DNA from: JAQBDA01 sp041301185
Lineage (GTDB): Bacteria > Chloroflexota > Anaerolineae > Anaerolineales > UBA4823
Length of the DNA: 8,313 nt
Reading direction: 5' to 3'
NCBI GenBank assembly: GCA_041301185.1
Contig: JBFYSV010000054.1
Location: 1 to 8,313, forward strand
Notes under the pieces: model-generated
What the model was told of the DNA's origin: nothing
What the model saw: only the letters and a program-made list of their open reading frames with translations
The model's database searches: none
Shown: piece after piece, positions 1 through 6,385 of the stretch
Position numbering within the stretch: the stretch's first letter is position 1
Layout of the letters: each line of letters starts with the position of its first letter
Made by a program: the position numbers and the translations under genes

Positions 1-1
1 T

Positions 2-139
2 TCCCTCTTTGGGGTTGCTCTGCTCCAGTCCTTCGTTGTGTATGGCTCTTATTGGCTATGGGATAGATTTGCGCCAAGGCTATTGAAGGCCTTACATAAA
101 AACATTCAATCACGCAAAACCCTACCAGGCAGACTATGA
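2..139 (+). CDS. Possible C-terminal end of a membrane protein (5' end outside window)
   Basis: Frame 2 of the plus strand is open from the window edge to a TGA at 137-139, giving 45 residues. The first half is hydrophobic and rich in aromatics (for example GVALLQSFVVYGSYWLWD), and the second half is basic (RLLKALHKNIQSRK). That layout suits a last transmembrane helix followed by a positively charged cytoplasmic tail. No start codon or family motif can be seen, so no function is proposed. An open run of 45 codons can occur by chance, and this is the only support besides composition. If real, the gene converges on the minus-strand genes to its right, with the IS630 relic lying between them. 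Confidence 0.35.
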   Translation, partial: SLFGVALLQSFVVYGSYWLWDRFAPRLLKALHKNIQSRKTLPGRL

Positions 140-205
140 GAATAGCATCGCTTCCCAAAAAGAACTGTGAATTCTGCCACCGCCCAACACCGCTTGCACC
201 GGACT

Positions 206-227
206 GGCGGGGGGCGATGCCCCCGCC
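206..227. repeat. GC-rich inverted repeat (8-bp perfect stem)
   Basis: GGCGGGGG at 206-213 is the exact reverse complement of CCCCCGCC at 220-227, with a 6-base loop. It lies in the gene-free stretch 140-330. There is no adjacent T run on either strand, so a canonical intrinsic terminator is not supported. It may be part of a dispersed repeat or of the flank of the degraded IS element. Confidence 0.5.
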
Positions 228-276
228 CGAAGGGATTCTGCCCCGAAAAGCATTTTCTAGGCTTTGGCTTTTTCCT

Positions 277-325
277 ACCAAATCCCCCGCCTGCCGGTAA
301 AGCCAACCGTTGGGGGAACTTTGGT
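277..325. repeat. Long hairpin just beyond the transposase relic
   Basis: ACCAAATCCCCC (277-288) pairs with GGGGGAACTTTGGT (312-325) over 12 base pairs, with a two-base bulge at 318-319. Inside it CGGT (295-298) pairs with ACCG (306-309). On the minus strand it starts 5 bases after the reading-frame-corrected stop of the transposase (331-333). It could be a transcription stop for the transposase, a terminal or subterminal structure of the IS, or a separate mobile repeat. No clear U tract follows it on the minus strand. Confidence 0.55.
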
Positions 326-330
326 CATCA

Positions 331-1093
331 TTACTCTTCTCCCACCGGATACAATTTCTTGAGTTTATCGCGCGTGAACTGCACGCACGGCATTGGGGAT
401 GGTGAAACGCCAATCAATCGTTGCTCGGACAGCGTTCCGTTCAGATTCCCACGCCCCAACTTCACTGGCGACGATTGCCTGGCTGGCCAACCCGCGATCC
501 AAACATTGTTCAGTCAGAACAGAGATTTCAACTTCAGCCATATTCAACCAACTGCTATGTTCCGGCGTATAGGGAAACTCCAGTTTCCTGGTGAGGTAAC
601 GAGCTTGCTGAGGCGAAAAGGCCTCGTGAAAGGCGGCGGGCGAATGGCTATTGAGGTTATCCAACACCACCCGGATCTTTTCGGCTTCTGGAAAATTAAT
701 TTCAACCAGGTCCTTCATACACCCGGCAAAATCCTGCTTGGTGCGTTGGTCAGTGACTTTGATGTGCCGCCAACCTGCCAGGGGTTGCAGAAACATGAAC
801 AGGTTGCAAGTACCTTCCCGGCGATACTCGAAGTCATCACGCCCTGGTTTTCCATTTCGCATTGGCAAAGGTAACTGGGTTTCGCTCACCATTTGATAGG
901 GCACCTCGTCAAAACAAATCACTGGAAAGGCAAGTTGATAAGGCTCAGCGTACAAATCCAGGATATCTTCCATGCGCCACACGAATCGAGCGCCAATGAC
1001 AGTAGGGATACACCATTTCTGGCGCTGCCAGGGTTTGAGATCGTTTTTTAGCACCAGGCGCACCGCCTCATATAACCTTGCGCCAGGAAACCA
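331..1093 (-). pseudogene. Degraded IS630-family transposase (DDE_3 catalytic domain, N-terminus missing, frameshifted C-terminus)
   Basis: The frame is open from the codon after a TGA at 1096-1094 and reads through a GTG at 1063 to a TAA at 365, 232 residues from the GTG. Counting from that GTG, the DDE catalytic acids of the IS630/Tc1-mariner superfamily are visible: Asp52 in CFDE, Asp135 in VLDNLNSH, and Glu177 in SSWLNMAEVE. The family-typical end (AWESERN, ATIDWRFT) is also present. Complete IS630 transposases are roughly 340-370 residues and begin with a helix-turn-helix region. That region is absent here, and nothing like it is seen in any frame between 1094 and 1311. The expected C-terminal signature (DKLKKLYP) lies in the neighbouring frame and ends at a TAA at 331-333. 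So the gene is both 5'-truncated and frameshifted, and is almost certainly inactive. No terminal inverted repeats or target TA duplication could be assigned. Confidence 0.88.
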
Positions 1094-1261
1094 TCAAATT
1101 TCAGTCTATGTGGGCAAGTACAAGTATGTCGCCACCGGTTGCGAAGGGAAAACCGTCAAAGGGAAGATTAATATATTCGAAGTGTGGTTCAAACATTGGA
1201 GCTGGAGCTGTAAATAAACACGGGATATAACATCTTTCAAAATCAGGTCTTAGAATGAGTG

Positions 1262-1298
1262 AATGGGGCTGTCTATCGCCAAAATGAACAGCCCCATT
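1262..1298. terminator. Hairpin downstream of the SCP-2 gene, possible end of the operon
   Basis: AATGGGGCTGT (1262-1272) and ACAGCCCCATT (1288-1298) form a perfect 11-bp stem with a 15-base loop. It begins 13 bases after the SCP-2 stop codon as transcribed on the minus strand, the position expected of an operon terminator. The U tract is poor on the minus strand. On the plus strand the stem is followed by a T-rich stretch (ATATTCTTT), so it might work better for transcription coming from the left, or in both directions. Confidence 0.55.
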
Positions 1299-1311
1299 AT
1301 ATTCTTTACGG

Positions 1312-1641
1312 CTAACCCATTTTGAAGAAACTGGTCAGCTTCATCGCCAGGTTTAGATCACCTGCCAGCTTCAGCTTGCCCTGCATGAAATACTGCATCC
1401 CATTGGCTTTGCCCAGCAGCACATCCCGAAAATCGTTGGCATCTGCAGTCATGGTCATTTTCGGATTCTCGGTGTTGCCGGGGGTCACCGTGCACTTGCC
1501 GTCGTGGATGTTGATAATCCAATCACCGCCTTCTTCGCCGGTAAGGTGATACTGGATGACAGCATCCACGCCTTCAGCCACCTCTGGTTTGAAGGCTTTC
1601 TCGTGGTTTCGGATTAATTGTTCGACAGAAATCTCAGCCAT
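1312..1641 (-). CDS. SCP-2 sterol-carrier-domain protein
   Basis: This 109-residue protein consists of one SCP-2 (sterol carrier protein 2) domain covering nearly its whole length. The usual family layout is visible: an N-terminal helix (SVEQLIRNHEKAF), beta strands around WIINIHDGKCTV and PKMTMTADANDF, then the conserved region with LLGKANGMQYFMQGKLKLAGD and a C-terminal helix ending in FFKMG. It has no signal peptide, so it should be cytoplasmic. Members of the family bind acyl-CoA, fatty acids or other lipids in a hydrophobic cavity. An AGGAG lies 9 bases before the ATG, supporting this start. It follows the thiolase gene by 141 bases on the same strand, so a role in holding or delivering acyl-CoA intermediates for beta-oxidation is a reasonable inference. 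The substrate cannot be read from the sequence. A hairpin follows the stop codon. Confidence 0.9.
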   Translation of the reverse strand: MAEISVEQLIRNHEKAFKPEVAEGVDAVIQYHLTGEEGGDWIINIHDGKCTVTPGNTENPKMTMTADANDFRDVLLGKANGMQYFMQGKLKLAGDLNLAMKLTSFFKMG

Positions 1642-1718
1642 TTAGCTTTTCTCCTGATTTATGCAAATCGACAAAAGTTTTTAATATAATATCAGTCCAA
1701 TCTGGCGAATTGCTTAAG

Positions 1719-1769
1719 TGATTGGCCGACTTATCGTGATTTATTTGAAAAGATACTTTCGGCCAATCA
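1719..1769. promoter_or_regulatory. Perfect 11-bp inverted repeat in the thiolase/SCP-2 spacer
   Basis: TGATTGGCCGA (1719-1729) and TCGGCCAATCA (1759-1769) are exact reverse complements separated by 29 bases. They begin 13 bases after the thiolase stop codon in a 141-base spacer between two co-directional genes. No T run follows, so it is not a classical terminator. It could be an RNA stem that limits read-through or protects the 3' end of the fadN-fadA message, or a paired operator. An AT-rich stretch (1680-1692) lies between it and the SCP-2 ribosome-binding site. That stretch might hold a promoter, but I see no good -35/-10 pair. Confidence 0.5.
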
Positions 1770-1782
1770 TATAGATGGATGA

Positions 1783-2982
1783 TCAATCCAGGTTCTCGAA
1801 GATACCGGCAGCGCCCATACCACCGCCGATGCACATCGACACCATGCCATAACGAACGCCGCGGCGTTTCATTTCGTAGATCAGCTGGGTACTCAGCTTT
1901 GCACCAGTACAGCCCAGGGGGTGGCCCATTGCGATCGCACCGCCGTTGACGTTGGTGATCTCATCGTTCAGACCCAGCTCACGGATGACTGCCAAACTCT
2001 GGGCAGCAAAGGCTTCATTGAGCTCAATCAGCCCAATGTCCTTCAAGGTCAGTCCTGCTAGCTTGAGTGCCTTGGGAATCGCAACCACTGGCCCAATGCC
2101 CATGATCTCCGGCGGGACACCGCCTACCGCGTATGCCACAAAACGCACCAGCGGTTTCAGACCCAGGCTCTCGGCGCGCGCTCGCGACATGACCAATACG
2201 CCCGCCGCGCCGTCCGACATCTGGGATGAGTTGCCGGCAGTTACCGTACCGCCTTCTTTAAAAGCCGGTTTCAGTTTAGACAGCGCTTCTAAGCTGGTAT
2301 CGGCGCGCGGCCCTTCATCCCGCCCAAAAATGAACGAGCGCTTCACGGGTTTGCCATTGGTACCCGGTTCAACGACCTCAACATTGATCGGGACGATCTC
2401 CGGGTCAAAACGTCCCGCCTCTACCGCAGTTACGGCGCGAAAGTTGCTGCGCAGGGCAAAGGCATCTTGATCCTGGCGGCTGATTCCGTACTTGAGCGCT
2501 ACATTCTCCGCCGTCAGGCCCATACCGGTGAAGGCTTCAGGGGAGTTCTCTGCCAGGTACGGCATGGGAGCAAATTTAATCCCCGCCATGGGCACCATGC
2601 TCATCGATTCGGTCCCCCCAGCAATCGCCACCTCGATCATGCCTGCCATGATCGCCTGGGCAGCATGGGCAATGCTCTGCAATCCTGATGAGCAGAAGCG
2701 ATTGATCGTCTCCGCCGGGACCGAGTTGGGCAAACCTGCCCGCAGGGCAACCATGCGCGCCATGTTCATGCCCTGCTCGCCTTCAGGGAAAGCACAGCCC
2801 AGGATCACATCATCCACATCGACCGGGTTCAACCCTTCTGCCCGGCGCAATAAATCCATAATGACCGCAGCTGCCAGATCATCTGGTCGGGTGGTTGCAA
2901 GGCTACCGCGTTTGGCCTTGCCCACAGCGGTTCGCACTGCGGCTACGATTACGGGATCTCGGTTTGGATCCATGTTATTCAT
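1783..2982 (-). CDS. fadA: Acetyl-CoA C-acyltransferase (thiolase), beta-oxidation
   Basis: This thiolase cleaves 3-ketoacyl-CoA with free CoA to give acetyl-CoA and a shortened acyl-CoA, the last step of beta-oxidation. The enzyme is 399 residues from the chosen start, the usual thiolase length. It carries the nucleophile Cys97 (NRFCSSGLQS), the NEAFA motif at 322-326, His354 in GGAIAMGHPLGCTGA, and the second active-site Cys384 in CIGGGMGAAG. Both the N- and C-terminal thiolase halves are complete. An in-frame ATG at 3003 would add 7 residues, but AGGAG at 2995-2991 lies inside that extension and sits 8 bases before the ATG at 2982, so 2982 is preferred. The gene starts 42 bases after the FadN-type fusion gene, which points to co-transcription. 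A biosynthetic acetoacetyl-CoA thiolase is the alternative. The neighbour makes the degradative role more likely. Confidence 0.93.
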   Translation of the reverse strand: MNNMDPNRDPVIVAAVRTAVGKAKRGSLATTRPDDLAAAVIMDLLRRAEGLNPVDVDDVILGCAFPEGEQGMNMARMVALRAGLPNSVPAETINRFCSSGLQSIAHAAQAIMAGMIEVAIAGGTESMSMVPMAGIKFAPMPYLAENSPEAFTGMGLTAENVALKYGISRQDQDAFALRSNFRAVTAVEAGRFDPEIVPINVEVVEPGTNGKPVKRSFIFGRDEGPRADTSLEALSKLKPAFKEGGTVTAGNSSQMSDGAAGVLVMSRARAESLGLKPLVRFVAYAVGGVPPEIMGIGPVVAIPKALKLAGLTLKDIGLIELNEAFAAQSLAVIRELGLNDEITNVNGGAIAMGHPLGCTGAKLSTQLIYEMKRRGVRYGMVSMCIGGGMGAAGIFENLD

Positions 2983-2990
2983 CGTCATAT

Positions 2991-2995
2991 CTCCT
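2991..2995 (-). promoter_or_regulatory. Ribosome-binding site that sets the thiolase start
   Basis: AGGAG on the minus strand lies 8 bases before the ATG at 2982. It is inside the reading frame that opens at the upstream ATG at 3003 and only 2 bases before another in-frame ATG at 2988. The spacing therefore favours the third ATG. Confidence 0.7.
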
Positions 2996-3024
2996 GATAA
3001 CATCTGCGAAACAGGATCGGATTC

Positions 3025-5451
3025 CTAATTCCTCAACGGTTTGCCAGTTTGCAGCATATGCCACATACGCTCCTGGGTTTTCTTCTCTCCGGCTAGCGAG
3101 AGGAACGCCTCGCGCTCCAGATCCAGGATATACTGCTCATCCACCCAGGATGGGCTGCTCAGCTCGCCGCCTGCAAGAACATACGCCAGCTTGCCAGCAA
3201 CATGCGCATCGTACTCGCTGGCATAGCCGCCTTCTTTAAGCATATAAACGCCCACGCGCAAGGCTGCCAGCCCTTCTCGCCCGGCAGCGTAGACCTTCTC
3301 TGGCATAGGCGGCGCATAGCCCGCTGCCAGCATGTGCAAGACCTCGCGCTTGGCTTCAGCCAGCAGATGCGAACGGTTCATGATCACCCTATCGCAGGGA
3401 CCCAGAATGCCCATCTGGCGCGCTTCCTCGGCGCTGGTGGCGACCTTTGCCAGCCCAATCTGCTCAAACACCCGCTGCAGATAGGGGATATCGATCCCGC
3501 CCTTCGTCCGCATCGGTGGATTGAGAACCCGCCGCATTATTTCCTTAGTCCCGCCCCAGGCTGGGATCACGCCCACCCCAAACTCCACCATGCCGATATA
3601 TAGCTCAGCCGCAGCAACAATCCGGCTGGCGTGCATGGGCATCTCTGTGCCGCCGCCCAGCGCCAAACCTGCCGGAGCCACCACTACCGGTTTGGGGAAA
3701 TAGCGCATGCGCATGTGCAGGTCTTGACCCTTCTTGATACCTGCCTCTAGCTGGTCCCACATGGCGTTTTGGGCGCCCATCACCACCATGAACAGGTTCG
3801 CCCCCGCGCTGAAGTTATCGGCTTCGTTTCCAACGACCAGGCCTTCAAACTCGCCTGCGTCTATGCGGTCCAGAGCTTCGATGATCATGTTGTGGATGTC
3901 ATCATCCATCACGTTCATCTTGGTGTGGAACTCGACACACGCCACACCTTCCCCAAGATCGATCAATGATGCGCTCGGGTTGCGCTTGACCAGTCTGCCG
4001 CTGTCTTTCTTTTCCTTGAGTAAGATCAGCTCTGCCGGTCGTTCGATTGCCTGGTAACCTCCCAGAGCCGGGTTATACACACCGGTGATCGTACCGCCTG
4101 CATACTGGTAAAACGATTCGATGCCGGCTTTGAGCATCTCATCAACCCAGGCAGCGGGCTGGAAACCAGCGTTTTTCATCGCACTCACCGTTACTGCCAC
4201 CCCCAGCATATCCCAGGTCTCGAACGGGCCCGCCTCGCGCCCAAAACCCCAGCGCATGGCATCATCGATCGGCTTGGGTGTATCGGCTATCTCTGGTATG
4301 CGCTCGGAGGCGTAAGCCAGGCTTTGGTAGGTGAGTGCTTTAACAAGCTGACCGGCGCGGTCTTCGGCCGAGAGCAGTACCTGCAAGCGTTTGCCCAGAT
4401 TCTCCTCGTCCTTCACCTTTCCGATTGACTCGAAGCGCACTTTCTGTGATGGCTGGTATTCCATACTGGACAGGTTCAGCGCCCAGAATTCTTTTTGCCC
4501 GTCCGGTTGGCGGACTTCTTTGTAAAATCCCTCCTTGGCTTTGTTACCAAGAGAGCCACGCCCCACCAGCGTGCCAATCAGGTGATTAACCCGCTCGGAG
4601 TGCAGGTAGCGCAAAGCGTGCGCATCGTGGGGGATCGCCGGAGCCAGGTTCTTGCCGACATGCTCCCATACATCGATGCCTACCAGGTCGATCAACCGGA
4701 ATGTAGCCGTCTTCGGGTTGCCAATCGGCGGACCAGTGATGGCATCCACCTCCTCCACGGTGTATTGGTTCTCCAGAAAATAATCCAGAGCAAAAGCCGC
4801 GCTGCCAAACGCCAGCCGGTTAGCGATGAAATTCGGCGTGTCCTTCGCGGGCACAATCCCCTTACCCAGGCGGTACTCGCCAAAATGGCTGATCGCCTGC
4901 ACGACTTCCGGTAGGGTATCGGCAGTGGGGATGATCTCCAGCAGCTTTAGATAGCGGGGCGGGTTGAAGAAATGCGTCCCCAAGAAGTGCTGGCGGAAGC
5001 TTTCCGAGCGACCTTCAGCAATTTGAAAAACCGGGATACCGGAGGTATTGGTGCTGATGATGGTTTGCGGTTTGCGCAGGGCATCAATGCGCTCCATCAG
5101 TTGGCGCTTGATGCCCAGGTTTTCGATGATTGCTTCGATCACCCAATCCGCTTGAGCGACGACCCCCAAATCATCCTCCAGGTTGCCGATCGAGACCAGG
5201 GCAGCATGGTCTGCCGTGAAGAAGCTCGCCGGGCGAGATTTCTGCGCCCGCTCCAGTCCCTCGCGCACGATCCGGTCCTTCACCTGGCGGTCTGCCAGGG
5301 TCAGTCCCTGCCTTTCTTCCTGGGGAGTTAGTTGGTTGGGGAAAATATCCAACAATGTCACCGGCACACCGGCATTTGCCAGGTGCGCGGCGATTGCTGC
5401 CCCCATTGTCCCGGAGCCAATCACAACAGCTCGATGAACGTGGTATTTCAT
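3025..5451 (-). CDS. fadN: 3-hydroxyacyl-CoA dehydrogenase / enoyl-CoA hydratase fusion (FadN type)
   Basis: This 808-residue bifunctional enzyme performs the two middle steps of fatty-acid beta-oxidation, hydration of trans-2-enoyl-CoA and NAD-dependent oxidation of 3-hydroxyacyl-CoA. The N-terminal NAD-binding domain has the GSGTMG loop at 12-17. The dehydrogenase catalytic pair is His160 (GTHFFNPPRYLKL) and Glu172. The dehydrogenase C-terminal domains follow to about 450. A crotonase domain covers about 495-690, with the oxyanion-hole motif FSAGANL (547-553) and both hydratase glutamates, Glu603 in GGGTE and Glu623 in GMVEFGVGVIP. The tail from about 690 is helical. Dehydrogenase first and hydratase last is the order of Bacillus FadN (YusL), opposite to FadB/FadJ. 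There is no signal peptide, so it is cytoplasmic. AAAGGAGG lies 4 bases before the T of TCGT-ATG, an unusually strong ribosome-binding site. The thiolase follows 42 bases downstream, completing the pathway module. Confidence 0.94.
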   Translation of the reverse strand: MKYHVHRAVVIGSGTMGAAIAAHLANAGVPVTLLDIFPNQLTPQEERQGLTLADRQVKDRIVREGLERAQKSRPASFFTADHAALVSIGNLEDDLGVVAQADWVIEAIIENLGIKRQLMERIDALRKPQTIISTNTSGIPVFQIAEGRSESFRQHFLGTHFFNPPRYLKLLEIIPTADTLPEVVQAISHFGEYRLGKGIVPAKDTPNFIANRLAFGSAAFALDYFLENQYTVEEVDAITGPPIGNPKTATFRLIDLVGIDVWEHVGKNLAPAIPHDAHALRYLHSERVNHLIGTLVGRGSLGNKAKEGFYKEVRQPDGQKEFWALNLSSMEYQPSQKVRFESIGKVKDEENLGKRLQVLLSAEDRAGQLVKALTYQSLAYASERIPEIADTPKPIDDAMRWGFGREAGPFETWDMLGVAVTVSAMKNAGFQPAAWVDEMLKAGIESFYQYAGGTITGVYNPALGGYQAIERPAELILLKEKKDSGRLVKRNPSASLIDLGEGVACVEFHTKMNVMDDDIHNMIIEALDRIDAGEFEGLVVGNEADNFSAGANLFMVVMGAQNAMWDQLEAGIKKGQDLHMRMRYFPKPVVVAPAGLALGGGTEMPMHASRIVAAAELYIGMVEFGVGVIPAWGGTKEIMRRVLNPPMRTKGGIDIPYLQRVFEQIGLAKVATSAEEARQMGILGPCDRVIMNRSHLLAEAKREVLHMLAAGYAPPMPEKVYAAGREGLAALRVGVYMLKEGGYASEYDAHVAGKLAYVLAGGELSSPSWVDEQYILDLEREAFLSLAGEKKTQERMWHMLQTGKPLRN

Positions 5452-5526
5452 ACGACCTCCTTTGAAGTTAAAAACCCTTTCTTGACTTCACTGTATTGGA
5501 GCGGTGCAATTATCTTGCGTGACTAC
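5452..5526 (-). promoter_or_regulatory. 75-base spacer before fadN with strong ribosome-binding site
   Basis: AAAGGAGG (minus strand, at about 5456-5463) sits just before the fadN ATG. No hairpin terminator for the upstream lipoprotein gene is visible in the spacer. A GATAAT box at about 5510-5515 resembles a -10 element, but the hexamer 17 bases upstream is not a good -35 match. A separate fadN promoter is therefore possible but not shown. Confidence 0.4.
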
Positions 5527-6381
5527 TCATGGAACCCGTGCAGTCAGGTTATCAAATAACACACGTAACCCGGCTTCCTTGCGCGTGCCGGCCAGCAAGC
5601 CGCTATCCCCGGAATCAAACGTATTATCTGTGATCTCAGCCAGCTTCACACCATTGGTATATAATGCCAGGCTGTCGCCAAAACAATCGGCTCTCAAACG
5701 GTTTGGTGTGCCGGCGGGTTTTAGCACTTCTGGTGGAATAATGCCTTGTTGAATGAAACGCAGTTTTTCACCCTGCTCAACAATTCCAATTCCAACAAAG
5801 CCGTCGTCTGCAATCACCAGGGCATAGTAGTTATCCCCATCGGAATGGCGGCAAACCAACCCATAATAGCCGTCTTGCGGACCAGCCGTGCGCGCTGCAT
5901 CCACCTCCAGGCTTACATCAGCGAATTCCTGGTTGCGAACACTCCAGATTGGGGCATTGGTGAGGTCAACCGAGATGAGGTAACCACCGCTCGAGTGTCC
6001 AATTGCCCATCCATCACCTTCTATCTCTGCCCAACCGCTATCTCCAGAGAAATCTTCCTCATATTCCAGATCCCAGGTGACCTGGGTTGCGGTAGGCAGG
6101 AGGGTCGGTGTTAAGGTGGGAGCAGGGGTATCGGTAGGCGCAGTTGTTTGGGCGGGTAATACAGGCTGGGTTGGCAGCGGGGTCCCGGTCCGGACTGGGG
6201 GAATTGCGGTAGGTATAACAGGCGGCGCTTCCTCAGTCAAACCAGCCACGATTGTCTGAGCTGCCTGGGTGTACAAGGGCTCAGGGTTGGCTGTTGGGCT
6301 GCCCTGCCCCCCAAAAGCTGAACAGCCCGCCAACAGCATTCCTAACATAATACTGATCTGGGTAGCATTATAGGATCTCAA
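5527..6381 (-). CDS. Lipoprotein with Pro/Thr-rich linker and LamG/DUF1080-like domain
   Basis: From the chosen TTG start the protein has 284 residues. A short signal peptide ends in the lipobox LAGC with the lipidated Cys at position 20, so it should be anchored on the outer face of the membrane. Residues about 52-100 form a linker very rich in Pro and Thr (TPTLLPTATQ and similar). Residues about 106-284 look like a beta-rich, concanavalin-like domain of the LamG/DUF1080 type: YEEDFSGDSGW at the start, YYGLVCRHSDGDNYYALVI in the middle, VLFDNLTARVP at the end. Such domains often bind glycans or other surface ligands, but no catalytic residues are evident and the function is unknown. The TTG is preceded at 9 bases by AGGAGG, which lies inside the last codons of the CorC gene. 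The frame is open further upstream to 6417 without a better start. Only 4 bases separate it from the CorC stop, so translational coupling is likely. Confidence 0.8.
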   Translation of the reverse strand: MRSYNATQISIMLGMLLAGCSAFGGQGSPTANPEPLYTQAAQTIVAGLTEEAPPVIPTAIPPVRTGTPLPTQPVLPAQTTAPTDTPAPTLTPTLLPTATQVTWDLEYEEDFSGDSGWAEIEGDGWAIGHSSGGYLISVDLTNAPIWSVRNQEFADVSLEVDAARTAGPQDGYYGLVCRHSDGDNYYALVIADDGFVGIGIVEQGEKLRFIQQGIIPPEVLKPAGTPNRLRADCFGDSLALYTNGVKLAEITDNTFDSGDSGLLAGTRKEAGLRVLFDNLTARVP

Positions 6382-6385
6382 AACT

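Noticed and set aside
106..306. Minus-strand frame of 66 codons
   Set aside because: It is made largely of the palindromic region, is rich in Arg/Pro/Gly/Cys, and has no recognisable motif or ribosome-binding site.
167..874. Plus-strand frame of 235 codons
   Set aside because: It runs antisense to the clear IS630 transposase and through the GC-rich hairpins. Its translation shows no domain and no ribosome-binding site.
1262..1298. Hairpin as a terminal inverted repeat of the IS630 element
   Set aside because: Its two arms lie next to each other and no matching copy is found beyond the other side of the transposase. A terminator role behind the SCP-2 gene fits better.
1634..1834. Minus-strand frame of 66 codons spanning the thiolase end and the spacer
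   Set aside because: It overlaps the thiolase gene out of frame and the SCP-2 start. The translation is unlike a protein domain and ignores the inverted repeat in the spacer.
1946..2470. Plus-strand frame of 174 codons inside the thiolase gene
   Set aside because: A Ser/Arg/Pro-rich shadow of the thiolase. The opposite strand has all catalytic motifs.
4495..4914. Plus-strand frame of 139 codons inside fadN
   Set aside because: Antisense to conserved dehydrogenase sequence with no independent support.
5452..5526. Sigma-70 promoter in the spacer before fadN (TTGCAC or TTGACT boxes)
   Set aside because: The -35-like boxes on either strand lack a -10 box at 16-18 bases, so no promoter could be supported.
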